Shown here: positions 1 to 6,950 of the stretch, one piece after another | How the letters are laid out: every line of letters starts with the position of its first letter | Position numbering within the stretch: the first letter of the stretch is position 1 | NCBI GenBank assembly: GCA_037384885.1 | Contig: JARRNO010000044.1 | Span: 1 to 23,787, forward strand | DNA: 23,787 nucleotides | DNA from: JARRNO01 sp037384885 | GTDB taxonomy: Bacteria > Acidobacteriota > UBA4820 > DSQY01 | Direction of reading: 5' to 3' | The notes under the pieces: generated by a model | What the model was told of the DNA's origin: nothing | The model's input: only the letters and a program-made list of their open reading frames with translations | Databases searched by the model: none | Program-made: the position numbers and the translations under genes

Positions 1-1
1 C

Positions 2-355
2 ATCGAGCTCAACAATAGCGATCCGAGCTCCAGCTTGTCCATGCTGCCGAAAGACGCCTGGACAATCGACAGCGCGGATGGGACGTTTACGATTAACGAT
101 CCGGGCGGTTACATCACACAGCCGCTTCCGGACATTCATGACACCGTCCCGACAGCGGTGACTTCGACCTATCCAACACGCTATGAGATCACGTTGTTGA
201 CCCAGCAGTGGCTCCAGGACAATGCATCGGGAATGATCGGCACGACGGATGTGGCGACCGTCACCCTGGACATCACCTTCCACGCGCACCGGAACCGGGA
301 CGGACTTCAAAAAACCATTACGGATCAGTTTCAGTTCACGATAAGCGATTACTGA
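2..355 (+). CDS. C-terminal part of an unrecognised protein, cut by the window edge
   Basis: The frame is open from base 2 to the TGA at 353-355, and no convincing start or ribosome binding site lies inside, so the gene begins upstream of the window. The visible 117 residues are rich in Thr, Asp, Ile and Pro, contain no membrane segment, and show alternating hydrophobic stretches (YEITLLTQQW, TVTLDITFHAH, QFQFTISDY) that suggest a beta-sandwich or extracellular/periplasmic domain. I do not recognise the family. The stop overlaps the next start codon (TGATG), so it is probably the upstream member of the TPR-roadblock-efp transcription unit. Confidence 0.55.
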   Translation: MELNNSDPSSSLSMLPKDAWTIDSADGTFTINDPGGYITQPLPDIHDTVPTAVTSTYPTRYEITLLTQQWLQDNASGMIGTTDVATVTLDITFHAHRNRDGLQKTITDQFQFTISDY

Positions 356-1476
356 TGGTTGAAGAACTCAAGGCTCTCGAAGAAGAGCTCAGGCAAAATC
401 CTGATTCGAGACGATTTGCGGACCTGGCCCGTGAATACCAAAGAGCCGGACGCCTTGAGGATGCCAGATCGGTCCTGGAAAAGGGAATTGACAAGTACCC
501 CAATCACTGGCAGGGCCGTATGTTGCTTGCGCAGATCTATATGGCGCAGGGGCAGTTGGAAAGAGCCAGCGACATGGCGGAAAAAATCCTGCTCGCCATG
601 CCTGATCACGTCGGGGCCAACCACCTTGCAGCGGATGTGTACTACGCGCTCGACAACCGGGACTTGGCGCTGAAGCATTATAAAATCGTCGCCGTTTTGG
701 AGCCGGAGCGGCAGGGTGTGTCGAGCCGGGTCGAGGAGCTTTCCAAGGCCCTTGAGGAAACGGGTCCCGCTGAAATTTTCGAAAGGGACGCCGAAGCGGC
801 CGACCTCCTTTCGGAACAGGAGCCGGCCGGGTTCGACCAAGCGTTCCAATCCGTTTCCCCCCCTCTGGAAGAAGAGCCCGAATCGGCGCCAGAACCGGAC
901 GCCGAAGAAGTGTCTCATCGGGCAGAGGACGCAGGGGTCCATTCGCCGGAAGCCGGCCCCGCCGGCTTATCTGAGGGCTCCCCGGGGCCCCGGGAAGAAG
1001 AGGACTATCAAGCCTCGACGGATTGGGATCCCTCCGGCGCGGAAACCGTGCGGTTGGAGGCGACGGATCTCTCCATTCCGTCGGCGGGACCCGCCGAAGC
1101 GTTGCGTGGAGAGGATGCGGGGCAAGAAGAGCGCTCCCTGGAAGAATCCGGCGATGTTCACGAAGGATTCCTGGGGGAACCGGAGCCGGAGGCCCCCTCC
1201 AAGGGGCCTGGAATGGATACGGCCACGCTTGCTGAACTCTATGCAAGCCAGGGTTTCCCGGAGAAAGCCATTGAGGTTTATCAACGGATTCTGCTCGCAG
1301 ATCCCGAGCGGGCTGATATTCGGGAGAGGATTCAAGCTCATATGAAGCGGCTCTCCGGCGAACTGCCCGACTCTGGAGATGTGGCAGAGGAAGATGTCAA
1401 AAAGGCGATCCGGCAGCAGCGAGTCCAGGCCCTGGAGAGCTGGCTACGGAAACTGAAAGAGGAAGAGCATGTTTGA
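355..1476 (+). CDS. TPR-repeat protein with long acidic linker
   Basis: 373 residues if started at ATG 355, which overlaps the stop of the preceding frame (TGATG) and opens with MVEELKALEEEL. The same frame is open further upstream, but that part lies inside the preceding gene. The N-terminal 130 residues are tetratricopeptide-like helical pairs (FADLAREYQRAGRLEDARSV; MLLAQIYMAQGQLERASDMA; LAADVYYALDNRDLALKHY). Residues about 140-285 are a low-complexity Glu/Pro/Ala/Gly linker. A further TPR pair follows at about 288-340 (LAELYASQGFPEKAIEVYQ) and then a basic helical tail. TPRs are protein-protein scaffolds; no enzymatic motif is visible. It overlaps the roadblock gene by 8 nt, so the two are probably translated together and may work together. 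No signal peptide is seen, so it is likely cytoplasmic. Confidence 0.8.
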   Translation: MVEELKALEEELRQNPDSRRFADLAREYQRAGRLEDARSVLEKGIDKYPNHWQGRMLLAQIYMAQGQLERASDMAEKILLAMPDHVGANHLAADVYYALDNRDLALKHYKIVAVLEPERQGVSSRVEELSKALEETGPAEIFERDAEAADLLSEQEPAGFDQAFQSVSPPLEEEPESAPEPDAEEVSHRAEDAGVHSPEAGPAGLSEGSPGPREEEDYQASTDWDPSGAETVRLEATDLSIPSAGPAEALRGEDAGQEERSLEESGDVHEGFLGEPEPEAPSKGPGMDTATLAELYASQGFPEKAIEVYQRILLADPERADIRERIQAHMKRLSGELPDSGDVAEEDVKKAIRQQRVQALESWLRKLKEEEHV

Positions 1477-1819
1477 GAGCGTGTTCCAGAAGCTGGAAGA
1501 GGGAATCCCCGGATTCAGGGCCGCTTCAGTCGTGGGCGGGGATGGGATCGAGGTGGAAAGCCACGTCAACGATACGCTCCCGCATGATGTGCTCAGCGCT
1601 GAGCTCAACGCCGTGGTTCGGAATCTCGACCGCCTTAAAGATGAAATCGGACTGGGGCGCCTCGAAGAAATTGCGCTGAGGACGGAGAGCGAAAATATCT
1701 TCATGGCGAGACTATCCCCAGATCTGGCCCTGCTGGTGGTGACCCAGCGCTCTGAAGTGACCGGGCGCACGCGTTACCAGATCCAGCGCATGGCCCACCA
1801 GTTTATCGAACGAATCTAA
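1469..1819 (+). CDS. Roadblock/LC7-domain protein
   Basis: 116 residues, the usual size of a single bacterial roadblock/LC7 domain. It starts at ATG 1469 inside the end of the TPR gene. The pattern fits the fold: an N-terminal helix (FQKLEEGIPGF), a beta hairpin with Gly-Asp-Gly (ASVVGGDGIEVES), a long central helix (ELNAVVRNLDRLKDEI), a strand pair (NIFMARL, LALLVVTQRS) and a C-terminal helix. Family members such as MglB regulate small Ras-like GTPases or act as dimeric platforms. No MglA-type GTPase is present here, so the partner is unknown; the overlapping TPR protein is the first candidate. efp follows after 25 nt. Confidence 0.75.
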   Translation: MFESVFQKLEEGIPGFRAASVVGGDGIEVESHVNDTLPHDVLSAELNAVVRNLDRLKDEIGLGRLEEIALRTESENIFMARLSPDLALLVVTQRSEVTGRTRYQIQRMAHQFIERI

Positions 1820-1844
1820 CATCCCACAACCGGAGGATCTTCAC

Positions 1845-2405
1845 ATGGGAGTGATCGTCAGTAACCAGATCAGGAAAGGTGTGAAGCTGTTGATCGATGA
1901 ACAGCCTTATGAAGTAGTGGATGTCGACCATGTCAAGCCGGGAAAGGGCTCGGCCTTTGCCCGCGCCAAGGTCAAGAACCTCCGTACCGGGCAGGTTCTC
2001 GAAAAGACCTATAAAGCGGGCGACAAGGTAGAAACCGCCGAAACCCAGGACCGGAAAATGAGCTTTCTTTACAGTGACGGCGACGGATTCCATTTCATGG
2101 ACCAGAACACTTACGAACAGGTCTCCATCAAAGGCGAGGTCCTTGGGACCGCTTCGCAGTACCTGACGGAAAATACGGAAGTGTCTATCCTCTTTCATGG
2201 CACGGATCCCATTGATATCAGTCTGCCGAATTTCGTCACGCTGACGATCGCGGACACCGAACCGGGCTTCAAGGGCGACACCGTCTCAGGAGGCAAACCG
2301 GCGACCTGCGAGACGGGAGCCGTCGTCTCCGTGCCCTTTCACCTGAATCCGGGCGATAAGATCGTGGTGGATACTCGCACCGGGGAATATAGAGAGAGGG
2401 GCTAA
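1845..2405 (+). CDS. efp: Translation elongation factor P
   Basis: 186 residues, close to the 188 of the E. coli protein. EF-P binds between the P and E sites of stalled ribosomes and speeds peptide-bond formation at polyproline stretches. The start ATG is preceded by GGAGG at a good distance. The loop VKPGKGSAFARAKVKNL carries Lys34 in KPGKG, the position that is beta-lysylated in EpmA/EpmB organisms; no modification enzyme gene is in the window. The S1-like C-terminal domain ends with NPGDKIVVDTRTGEYRERG, typical for bacterial EF-P. It is the last gene of the TPR-roadblock run, and a weak terminator-like stem follows at 2500-2527. Confidence 0.96.
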   Translation: MGVIVSNQIRKGVKLLIDEQPYEVVDVDHVKPGKGSAFARAKVKNLRTGQVLEKTYKAGDKVETAETQDRKMSFLYSDGDGFHFMDQNTYEQVSIKGEVLGTASQYLTENTEVSILFHGTDPIDISLPNFVTLTIADTEPGFKGDTVSGGKPATCETGAVVSVPFHLNPGDKIVVDTRTGEYRERG

Positions 2406-2499
2406 CGCGGAATGCTCTCCACCCGCCATCGGCCGCACCGGCAGATGGCCCCACGCCTGTTGCGCCCTACATCGCAGGCCATCCTCAGCGGCATTTGAG

Positions 2500-2527
2500 G
2501 CCGCGTCTGCGCCGGCGCCTTCTTTTT
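2500..2527 (+). terminator. Possible weak terminator after efp
   Basis: GCCGCG (2500-2505) can pair with CGC-C-GGC (2510-2516, one bulged C) across a TCTG loop. Four bases later comes a T-rich stretch, TTCTTTTT (2520-2527). The stem is short and the T-run is displaced, so this is only a candidate for ending the efp transcript. Confidence 0.3.
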
Positions 2528-2626
2528 ATTCACGAATCTCTCCGCCGCTTCACTCCGGTCCCTGGTGATAAATGCGGGCTCAGTCAGAATCCTTTGCGGC
2601 CCGCGCGTCTCTCCCCAACCGCTCCA

Positions 2627-2660
2627 TGAAATAAAGAGCGCGCCGGATAACGGCGCGCTC
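2627..2660 (-). terminator. Rho-independent terminator of thiG
   Basis: A perfect 10-bp inverted repeat GAGCGCGCCG / CGGCGCGCTC (2636-2645 and 2651-2660) with a 5-nt loop. Read on the minus strand it is followed at once by TTTATTTC. It lies 28 bp beyond the thiG stop codon, the right place and direction to end the minus-strand cytochrome-thiG transcript. Confidence 0.8.
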
Positions 2661-2687
2661 CTGTGCTTGCTGCTCGCGGATTGTCTT

Positions 2688-3461
2688 TTAGGAAATCCGT
2701 CCCTCTATGGGGCTCGAAGCGCTCGCATAGCGCTTCCTGGGCATCCTTCCGGAGAGGTGGGCGAGACGGCCGGCTTCCACCGCCTGGCGCATGGCGGCGG
2801 CCATTTTAACGGGATCGCCGGCCTTGGCCACTCCCGTGTTCATCAGGACGCCGTCCACGCCAAGCTCCATGGCGACACAGGCGTCACTTGCCGTACCTAC
2901 GCCGGCATCGAGTATCAAGGGGATATCCAGGAATTCCCTCATCAGGAGAATGGCGTGATGGTTCTGGAGCCCCAGGCCGGACCCGATGGGAGCACCGAGC
3001 GGCATGACCGCAGCGGCCCCGGCGTCCACAAGCTTTTTGGCGTTGACAAGATCGTCGTTGGTATAGGGGAGAACCGTAAAGCCCTCTTTGACGAGTGTCC
3101 GCGTGGCCTTGACGAGTTCTTCGTTGTCGGGGAAAAGGGTCTGCTGATCTCCGATAATTTCCAGCTTGATCCAATCCGAGAGGCCTACTTCGCGCGCCAG
3201 CCGGGCCGTCCGCACGGCTTCGTCGGCCGAGTAGCATCCAGCCGTATTGGGGAGAATGAAACACTTTTCGGGATCGATGTGATTGAGGAGGGATTCCTTG
3301 CGGCGGTCCAATTCGACGCGGCGAACCGCCACCGTAATCACTTCCGCACCCGAAGCTTCAATGGCTTGAGCCATGGTTTCGTTGTCGCTGTACTTTCCCG
3401 TGCCCAGGATCAACCGGGATCGGAAAGTCCGGCCTGCAATGGTGAGTGTGTCGCTGCTCAT
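2688..3461 (-). CDS. thiG: Thiazole synthase ThiG
   Basis: 257 residues, normal for ThiG. The enzyme joins deoxyxylulose 5-phosphate, dehydroglycine and the ThiS thiocarboxylate sulfur into the thiazole phosphate of thiamin. Visible signatures are GRTFRSRLILGTGKY at the N-terminus, the VRR motif, NTAGC (72-76), the Schiff-base lysine in DWIKLEII (Lys99), the phosphate-binding MPLGAPIGSGLG and the DAGVGTASDA segment. The start at 3461 is supported by GGAGA upstream. No thiS, thiH/thiO or thiF adjoins it, so the sulfur-delivery partners must lie elsewhere. It follows the cytochrome gene by 23 nt on the same strand and a clear terminator follows it, so the pair may be co-transcribed without sharing a pathway. 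Confidence 0.96.
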   Translation of the reverse strand: MSSDTLTIAGRTFRSRLILGTGKYSDNETMAQAIEASGAEVITVAVRRVELDRRKESLLNHIDPEKCFILPNTAGCYSADEAVRTARLAREVGLSDWIKLEIIGDQQTLFPDNEELVKATRTLVKEGFTVLPYTNDDLVNAKKLVDAGAAAVMPLGAPIGSGLGLQNHHAILLMREFLDIPLILDAGVGTASDACVAMELGVDGVLMNTGVAKAGDPVKMAAAMRQAVEAGRLAHLSGRMPRKRYASASSPIEGRIS

Positions 3462-3484
3462 GAGAAATTCTCCGTGACAGCCGG

Positions 3485-3937
3485 TCAGGAGCCCTTGACC
3501 CCGTTTACCGACTGCAGGTATTGGGCCAGAACTTGCATCTGCTGCTTGGAGAGCCTGCCCTGGAAGGAGGGCATGGCCAGGCCCTTGCCCTGGTAGATAA
3601 TGTTGACCAGTAAGTCGGTATGTTGGCCGTAAGGCCAGTCGGGCCGCTTGAGAGGCGGCGCCATTTTCCCGCCCTGCATGTTTGCGCCGTGACAGGTTGC
3701 GCAGTAAGTGCGGTAGAGAGCCTTGGGGTCGAGAACCTGCCGCGATGGCGGCGCGGCATACTGCGCATCACGAGAGCTGCTCTGGGCCGGCGGATTGAGG
3801 ATGGTGCTTTTTCCCCACCCCCCCACGATGGGAGTGGCCTGCCAGATTAAAATGGCCAGTGCGGCGGGGACGACGATGGCGATCAGGTAAAGCACCCAGC
3901 GCGGAATTCCGCGGTTGGGATGATTTTCAGTAACCAT
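3485..3937 (-). CDS. Membrane-anchored monohaem cytochrome c
   Basis: 150 residues from ATG 3937, chosen because AGGAG sits 6 nt upstream and because it places one hydrophobic segment (about residues 14-32) near the N-terminus; an upstream in-frame extension to 4117 has no such support. The segment is an uncleaved signal anchor. A Pro/Ser-rich linker and a class I cytochrome c domain follow: CATCHG gives the CxxCH haem site (Cys79, Cys82, His83), and AMPSF supplies the probable sixth ligand, Met122. The domain would face the periplasm and carry electrons to or from membrane complexes. The family resembles small c-type subunits found with alternative complex III or oxidases, but no such genes are nearby, so the partner is unknown. 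Confidence 0.85.
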   Translation of the reverse strand: MVTENHPNRGIPRWVLYLIAIVVPAALAILIWQATPIVGGWGKSTILNPPAQSSSRDAQYAAPPSRQVLDPKALYRTYCATCHGANMQGGKMAPPLKRPDWPYGQHTDLLVNIIYQGKGLAMPSFQGRLSKQQMQVLAQYLQSVNGVKGS

Positions 3938-4147
3938 TCGGACTCCTGAACGGGCATTGCGGCGTGCTGTATCTTGACCGTCTGAAACGAGCCTTTCAAC
4001 AGGCCCGAGGCTCATCTTAACGCATCGCGCCATCCAAATCCACAGAAAGGGAAGGCGGTGGGCCTGCCGCTTTGTCGGCGCAGGAGCAAAGAAAGGAAAT
4101 GGGGCCCGCAACAACAAGCCTGCGGTAAAAAGGTTGGGGAAACGTGT

Positions 4148-4603
4148 TTAGGAATTAGCGTCAGGAGGCTTTAGAGTCAGCACCGGGCAGGGCGCTTTCC
4201 GGACGACTTTCTCCGCGGTGGACCCGAGAAGTGCATGGCTCAGACCCGTGTGCCCGTGGGTGGCCATGACGATCAAGTCCGGCCGCCTCTCCTCGGCGAT
4301 GCGAACGATTTCCATAAAGGCGCGGCCCCTCTCGAGCCGGGTGTCGAGCAGACCGGGATCCAGGCCGAGGCCCTTGGCCACATCCTCCAGGGCCTTTTCA
4401 GCCCGCGATTCAAGCTGGTCTTCCACTTCGGTCAGGGTGAGAGGCCCGAAAGAGAAATCGGCAGGGGCCAGGATGGGCTCAACCACGTGGAGCACGACGA
4501 GCTTCGCGCCCTCATCCCGGCACAAGCCGACAGCATATTTCAGGGCATACAGGGAAAGAGAAGAGAAGTCGATCGGGCAGAGAATCAGCCGCCACTTACG
4601 CAT
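4148..4603 (-). CDS. Universal stress protein (UspA family)
   Basis: 151 residues, a single Usp domain. The N-terminal LILCPIDFSS has the conserved Asp12 that contacts nucleotide. The C-terminal signature MATHGHTGLSHALLGSTAEKV matches the ATP-binding pattern except that the first Gly is Ala (A-x-x-G-9x-G-S), a frequent variant. CPVLTLKP closes the sheet. Such proteins bind ATP or AMP and support survival under starvation or redox stress; the exact role cannot be read from sequence. AGGAG precedes the start. It points away from rplM and sits 210 bp upstream of the cytochrome gene on the same strand. Confidence 0.92.
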   Translation of the reverse strand: MRKWRLILCPIDFSSLSLYALKYAVGLCRDEGAKLVVLHVVEPILAPADFSFGPLTLTEVEDQLESRAEKALEDVAKGLGLDPGLLDTRLERGRAFMEIVRIAEERRPDLIVMATHGHTGLSHALLGSTAEKVVRKAPCPVLTLKPPDANS

Positions 4604-4926
4604 GGCTCTCTCCTTTGCTTTACCAACCTCCAGATTGAGACGGCCTTCCGTTTGAAAGATGAGGCGCCCGGTCTGCGTACTTCGCTTTCCTGGCAGGGGC
4701 TTCCCACTTTTGAGGCCGGCCTTCCAACGTCCGGGCCCGGCGCAGCCCGCAAGGGCCTATCAAAAACGCTCTTCTCAAAATATAATGCGCCGAGGACCGG
4801 CGCGCAGGACCGAAACCCCCGCCAAGGGGACCCATCCCATCTTGACACGCCATTACCTTGCGCGTATACTACGTAGGCTTTGCACGGCGGTTGTGTGTCC
4901 GCCCGGCTGTAGCGAGGAGCCTTCAC
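4604..4926. other. Divergent intergenic region between usp and rplM
   Basis: 323 bp with no credible gene. It holds the strong rplM promoter at 4842-4870. A TATAAT hexamer at 4781-4786 has only a poor -35 partner (TATCAA, 17 bp upstream) and may be a weak second start. No clear promoter for usp was found on the minus strand. The open frames crossing the region lack start signals and continue into the flanking genes. Confidence 0.6.
4842..4870 (+). promoter_or_regulatory. Near-consensus sigma70 promoter of the rplM operon
   Basis: TTGACA at 4842-4847, a 17-bp spacer, then TATACT at 4865-4870. This is the best housekeeping-type promoter in the window. Transcription should start near 4877, leaving a leader of about 50 nt before the rplM start at 4927, as expected for a highly expressed ribosomal protein operon. 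Confidence 0.85.
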
Positions 4927-5355
4927 ATGAGTACGTACTTTGAAAAGAAGGAAACGGTCACCCGGAACTGGTACGTCGTCGACGCGCAGGATAAAACGTT
5001 GGGGCGCCTGGCCACGCGCGTGGCCCATGTTCTGATGGGAAAGCACCGCGCTAATTATACGCCGCATGCCGATACGGGTGACTTCGTGGTGGTGGTCAAC
5101 GCCGAAAAAGTCCGCCTCACCGGCAATAAGCTGCGTGACAAGATCTACCGGCACCACAGCCAATACCCGGGCGGCCTCAAGGAAACGGCGGCGCGCGATT
5201 TGCTCGCCAAACACCCCGGGCGCGTCATGGAACTGGCGGTGCGGGGAATGCTGCCTAAAAACAAGCTTGGCGACCGGATGATCCGCCGGATGAAAGTTTA
5301 CGCCGACGATAAACATCCTCACCAGGCCCAGAAACCTCAGGACTTCCCCTTTTAG
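4927..5355 (+). CDS. rplM: 50S ribosomal protein L13
   Basis: 142 residues, the same length as in E. coli. L13 is an early-assembling protein of the large subunit that binds 23S rRNA. Recognisable parts are NWYVVDAQDKTLGRLATRVA, the HADTGDFVVVVNAEKVRLTG core, the YRHHSQYPGGLKE loop and the VRGMLPKNKLGDRMIRRMKVY C-terminal helix. The start at 4927 follows AGGAG; an in-frame upstream extension overlaps the promoter and is not real. rpsI follows after 29 nt, the usual rplM-rpsI pair. Confidence 0.98.
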   Translation: MSTYFEKKETVTRNWYVVDAQDKTLGRLATRVAHVLMGKHRANYTPHADTGDFVVVVNAEKVRLTGNKLRDKIYRHHSQYPGGLKETAARDLLAKHPGRVMELAVRGMLPKNKLGDRMIRRMKVYADDKHPHQAQKPQDFPF

Positions 5356-5384
5356 GTCCTGAGCCAGTCAGCGGGGATTAAAGC

Positions 5385-5777
5385 ATGAGCTTGATTCAGT
5401 ACCACGGCGTGGGGAGGAGAAAGTCCTCGGTGGCCCGTGTTTACCTTCGTCCCGGCAAGGGCGGATTCGTGGTAAACAAGCGGCCCTTCGAGAATTACTT
5501 TCCCAATCCCGTCCATCGCATGCAGATCGAAACGCCTCTTTCGATCACCGGGACCCAGGGATCGTTCGACATCCTGGTCAACGTTCACGGCGGCGGGACC
5601 ACCGGTCAGGCCGGAGCGGTCAGGCTCGGCATCTCGCGGGCGCTGCTGGAGTACAACGCGGAATTCCGGGGTAAGCTCCGCGCCCAGGGACTTCTGACGC
5701 GCGACGCCCGGAAGGTCGAGCGGAAGAAATACGGGCATCCGAAGGCCCGCAAGCGCTTCCAGTTCAGCAAGCGGTAA
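5385..5777 (+). CDS. rpsI: 30S ribosomal protein S9
   Basis: 130 residues, matching E. coli S9. It opens with YHGVGRRKSSVARVYLRPGKGGFVVN, contains HGGGTTGQAGAVRLGISRALLEYN, and ends in the basic GHPKARKRFQFSKR tail whose terminal Lys-Arg reaches the P-site tRNA anticodon stem in the known structure. It sits 29 nt after rplM in the same transcript. A GC-rich hairpin and a 203-bp gap separate it from rpsB. Confidence 0.98.
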   Translation: MSLIQYHGVGRRKSSVARVYLRPGKGGFVVNKRPFENYFPNPVHRMQIETPLSITGTQGSFDILVNVHGGGTTGQAGAVRLGISRALLEYNAEFRGKLRAQGLLTRDARKVERKKYGHPKARKRFQFSKR

Positions 5778-5807
5778 GCGCTGCATCCTATTGTGCCAAC
5801 TCTACGG

Positions 5808-5832
5808 ATCCCCCGGACGGCTCCCGGGGGAT
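5808..5832 (+). other. GC-rich hairpin between rpsI and rpsB
   Basis: A perfect 9-bp inverted repeat ATCCCCCGG / CCGGGGGAT (5808-5816, 5824-5832) with a 7-nt loop. No T-run follows, so it is not a standard intrinsic terminator. It may be a partial terminator, an RNA-stability or processing stem, or part of an rpsB leader. The rest of the 203-bp gap up to 5980 contains shorter GC stems but no clear promoter. Confidence 0.5.
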
Positions 5833-5980
5833 TACCGTTGTCGGAGAGAGCCGGAAAACGGCCGCCGCGAGGGGCCGTAAAATTGGGACCGCGGGCAACC
5901 AGCGGGCGGGCAAGGGCGCAGAAAGCGCGCTCTGGCCGGCAGGCTGACCGTCCGGCCCGCGGAGGCTGAAGGAGGAGACC

Positions 5981-6934
5981 TTGGCCATAGTCAGCATGAA
6001 GGAACTACTCGAGTCCGGCGTTCATTTCGGACATTTGACCCGCAAGTGGCACCCCAAGATGAAGCGCTACATATACGGCCAGCGCAATGGGATCCACATC
6101 ATCGACCTGCAGCACACCCTGCGGGAATACAAAAAGGCCTCCGGCTTTGTGACAGAGGCCGTGGCCCGCGGCGGCAAGGTGCTTTTCGTGGGAACGAAGC
6201 GCCAGGCCCAGGACATCATCAAGGAAGCCGCTTCTGAAGTCGCCATGCCATACGTCACGGAACGATGGATCGGCGGCACGCTCACCAATTTCAGGACCAT
6301 TCAGACGCGGGTGCAGCGCATGAAGGAACTGGACCGGCTTGAGACCGATCCCAAGTTCGACATGCTGACGAAGAAGGAACGGCTCCACTTGGCGAAGGAA
6401 CGCGAAAAGCTGCAGAAATCCCTTTACGGCATCCGGGACATGGGCCGCCTGCCCGCGGCGGTTTTCGTGGTGGACATCCGCCGCGAAAAGAACTGCATCC
6501 ACGAAGCCAAGAAACTGGGCATTCCCGTGGTCGCGCTTGTCGATACCAACTGCGACCCGGATGACGCCGATTTCCCGATTCCAGGCAACGACGACGCGGT
6601 GAGGGCAATCCAACTCTTCACCACGAAGATGGCCGAAGCCGTGAAAGAAGGCGTGGATCTTCGCCAGGCGCGCGAGGAAGAAGCCGCCGAAGAGGCCGCC
6701 ATGGCGGAGAAGATCGCCCAGGATAAAGGGGAAACCGAGGGCGAGTCGCTGGACGAGGAAGATGTGCCCGAGGCCAAGCGTCTGATGGCGCGCAAGAAAC
6801 GTTCCGAGGACAAGGCGCCCGTCCGAAAGGCGCCTGCCAAGAAACGCGAGGAAGAGAAGACCAAGAAACCGTCCCCCAGACGCGCGGCGGCCAAGTCCAA
6901 GAAAGAAGCGGAAGAACAGAGCAAGAGCAACTGA
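5981..6934 (+). CDS. rpsB: 30S ribosomal protein S2, TTG start, long charged tail
   Basis: 317 residues against 241 in E. coli. The start is TTG 5981: AAGGAGG (5969-5975) sits 5 nt upstream, and the product MAIVSMKELLESGVHFGH then aligns with MATVSMRDMLKAGVHFGH of E. coli; ATG 5996 would lose the conserved AIVS. The body shows TRKWHPKMKRYIYG, GTLTNF, IRDMGRLPAAVFVVDIRREK and PVVALVDTNCDPD, all typical. From about residue 230 a low-complexity Lys/Glu/Ala/Arg extension of roughly 85 residues follows, ending EEQSKSN; it is probably disordered and of unknown role. S2 joins late in small-subunit assembly and helps anchor S1. tsf follows after 16 nt. Confidence 0.96.
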   Translation: MAIVSMKELLESGVHFGHLTRKWHPKMKRYIYGQRNGIHIIDLQHTLREYKKASGFVTEAVARGGKVLFVGTKRQAQDIIKEAASEVAMPYVTERWIGGTLTNFRTIQTRVQRMKELDRLETDPKFDMLTKKERLHLAKEREKLQKSLYGIRDMGRLPAAVFVVDIRREKNCIHEAKKLGIPVVALVDTNCDPDDADFPIPGNDDAVRAIQLFTTKMAEAVKEGVDLRQAREEEAAEEAAMAEKIAQDKGETEGESLDEEDVPEAKRLMARKKRSEDKAPVRKAPAKKREEEKTKKPSPRRAAAKSKKEAEEQSKSN

Positions 6935-6950
6935 AGCAGGCGAGGAACCC

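Noticed and set aside
2565..3596. Long plus-strand open frame opposite thiG (343 codons)
   Set aside because: It is the antisense shadow of a clear thiG, has no ribosome binding site and no recognisable protein features.
4781..4786. TATAAT upstream of the rplM promoter
   Set aside because: The matching -35 (TATCAA) fits in only two positions, and a near-consensus promoter lies 60 bp downstream.
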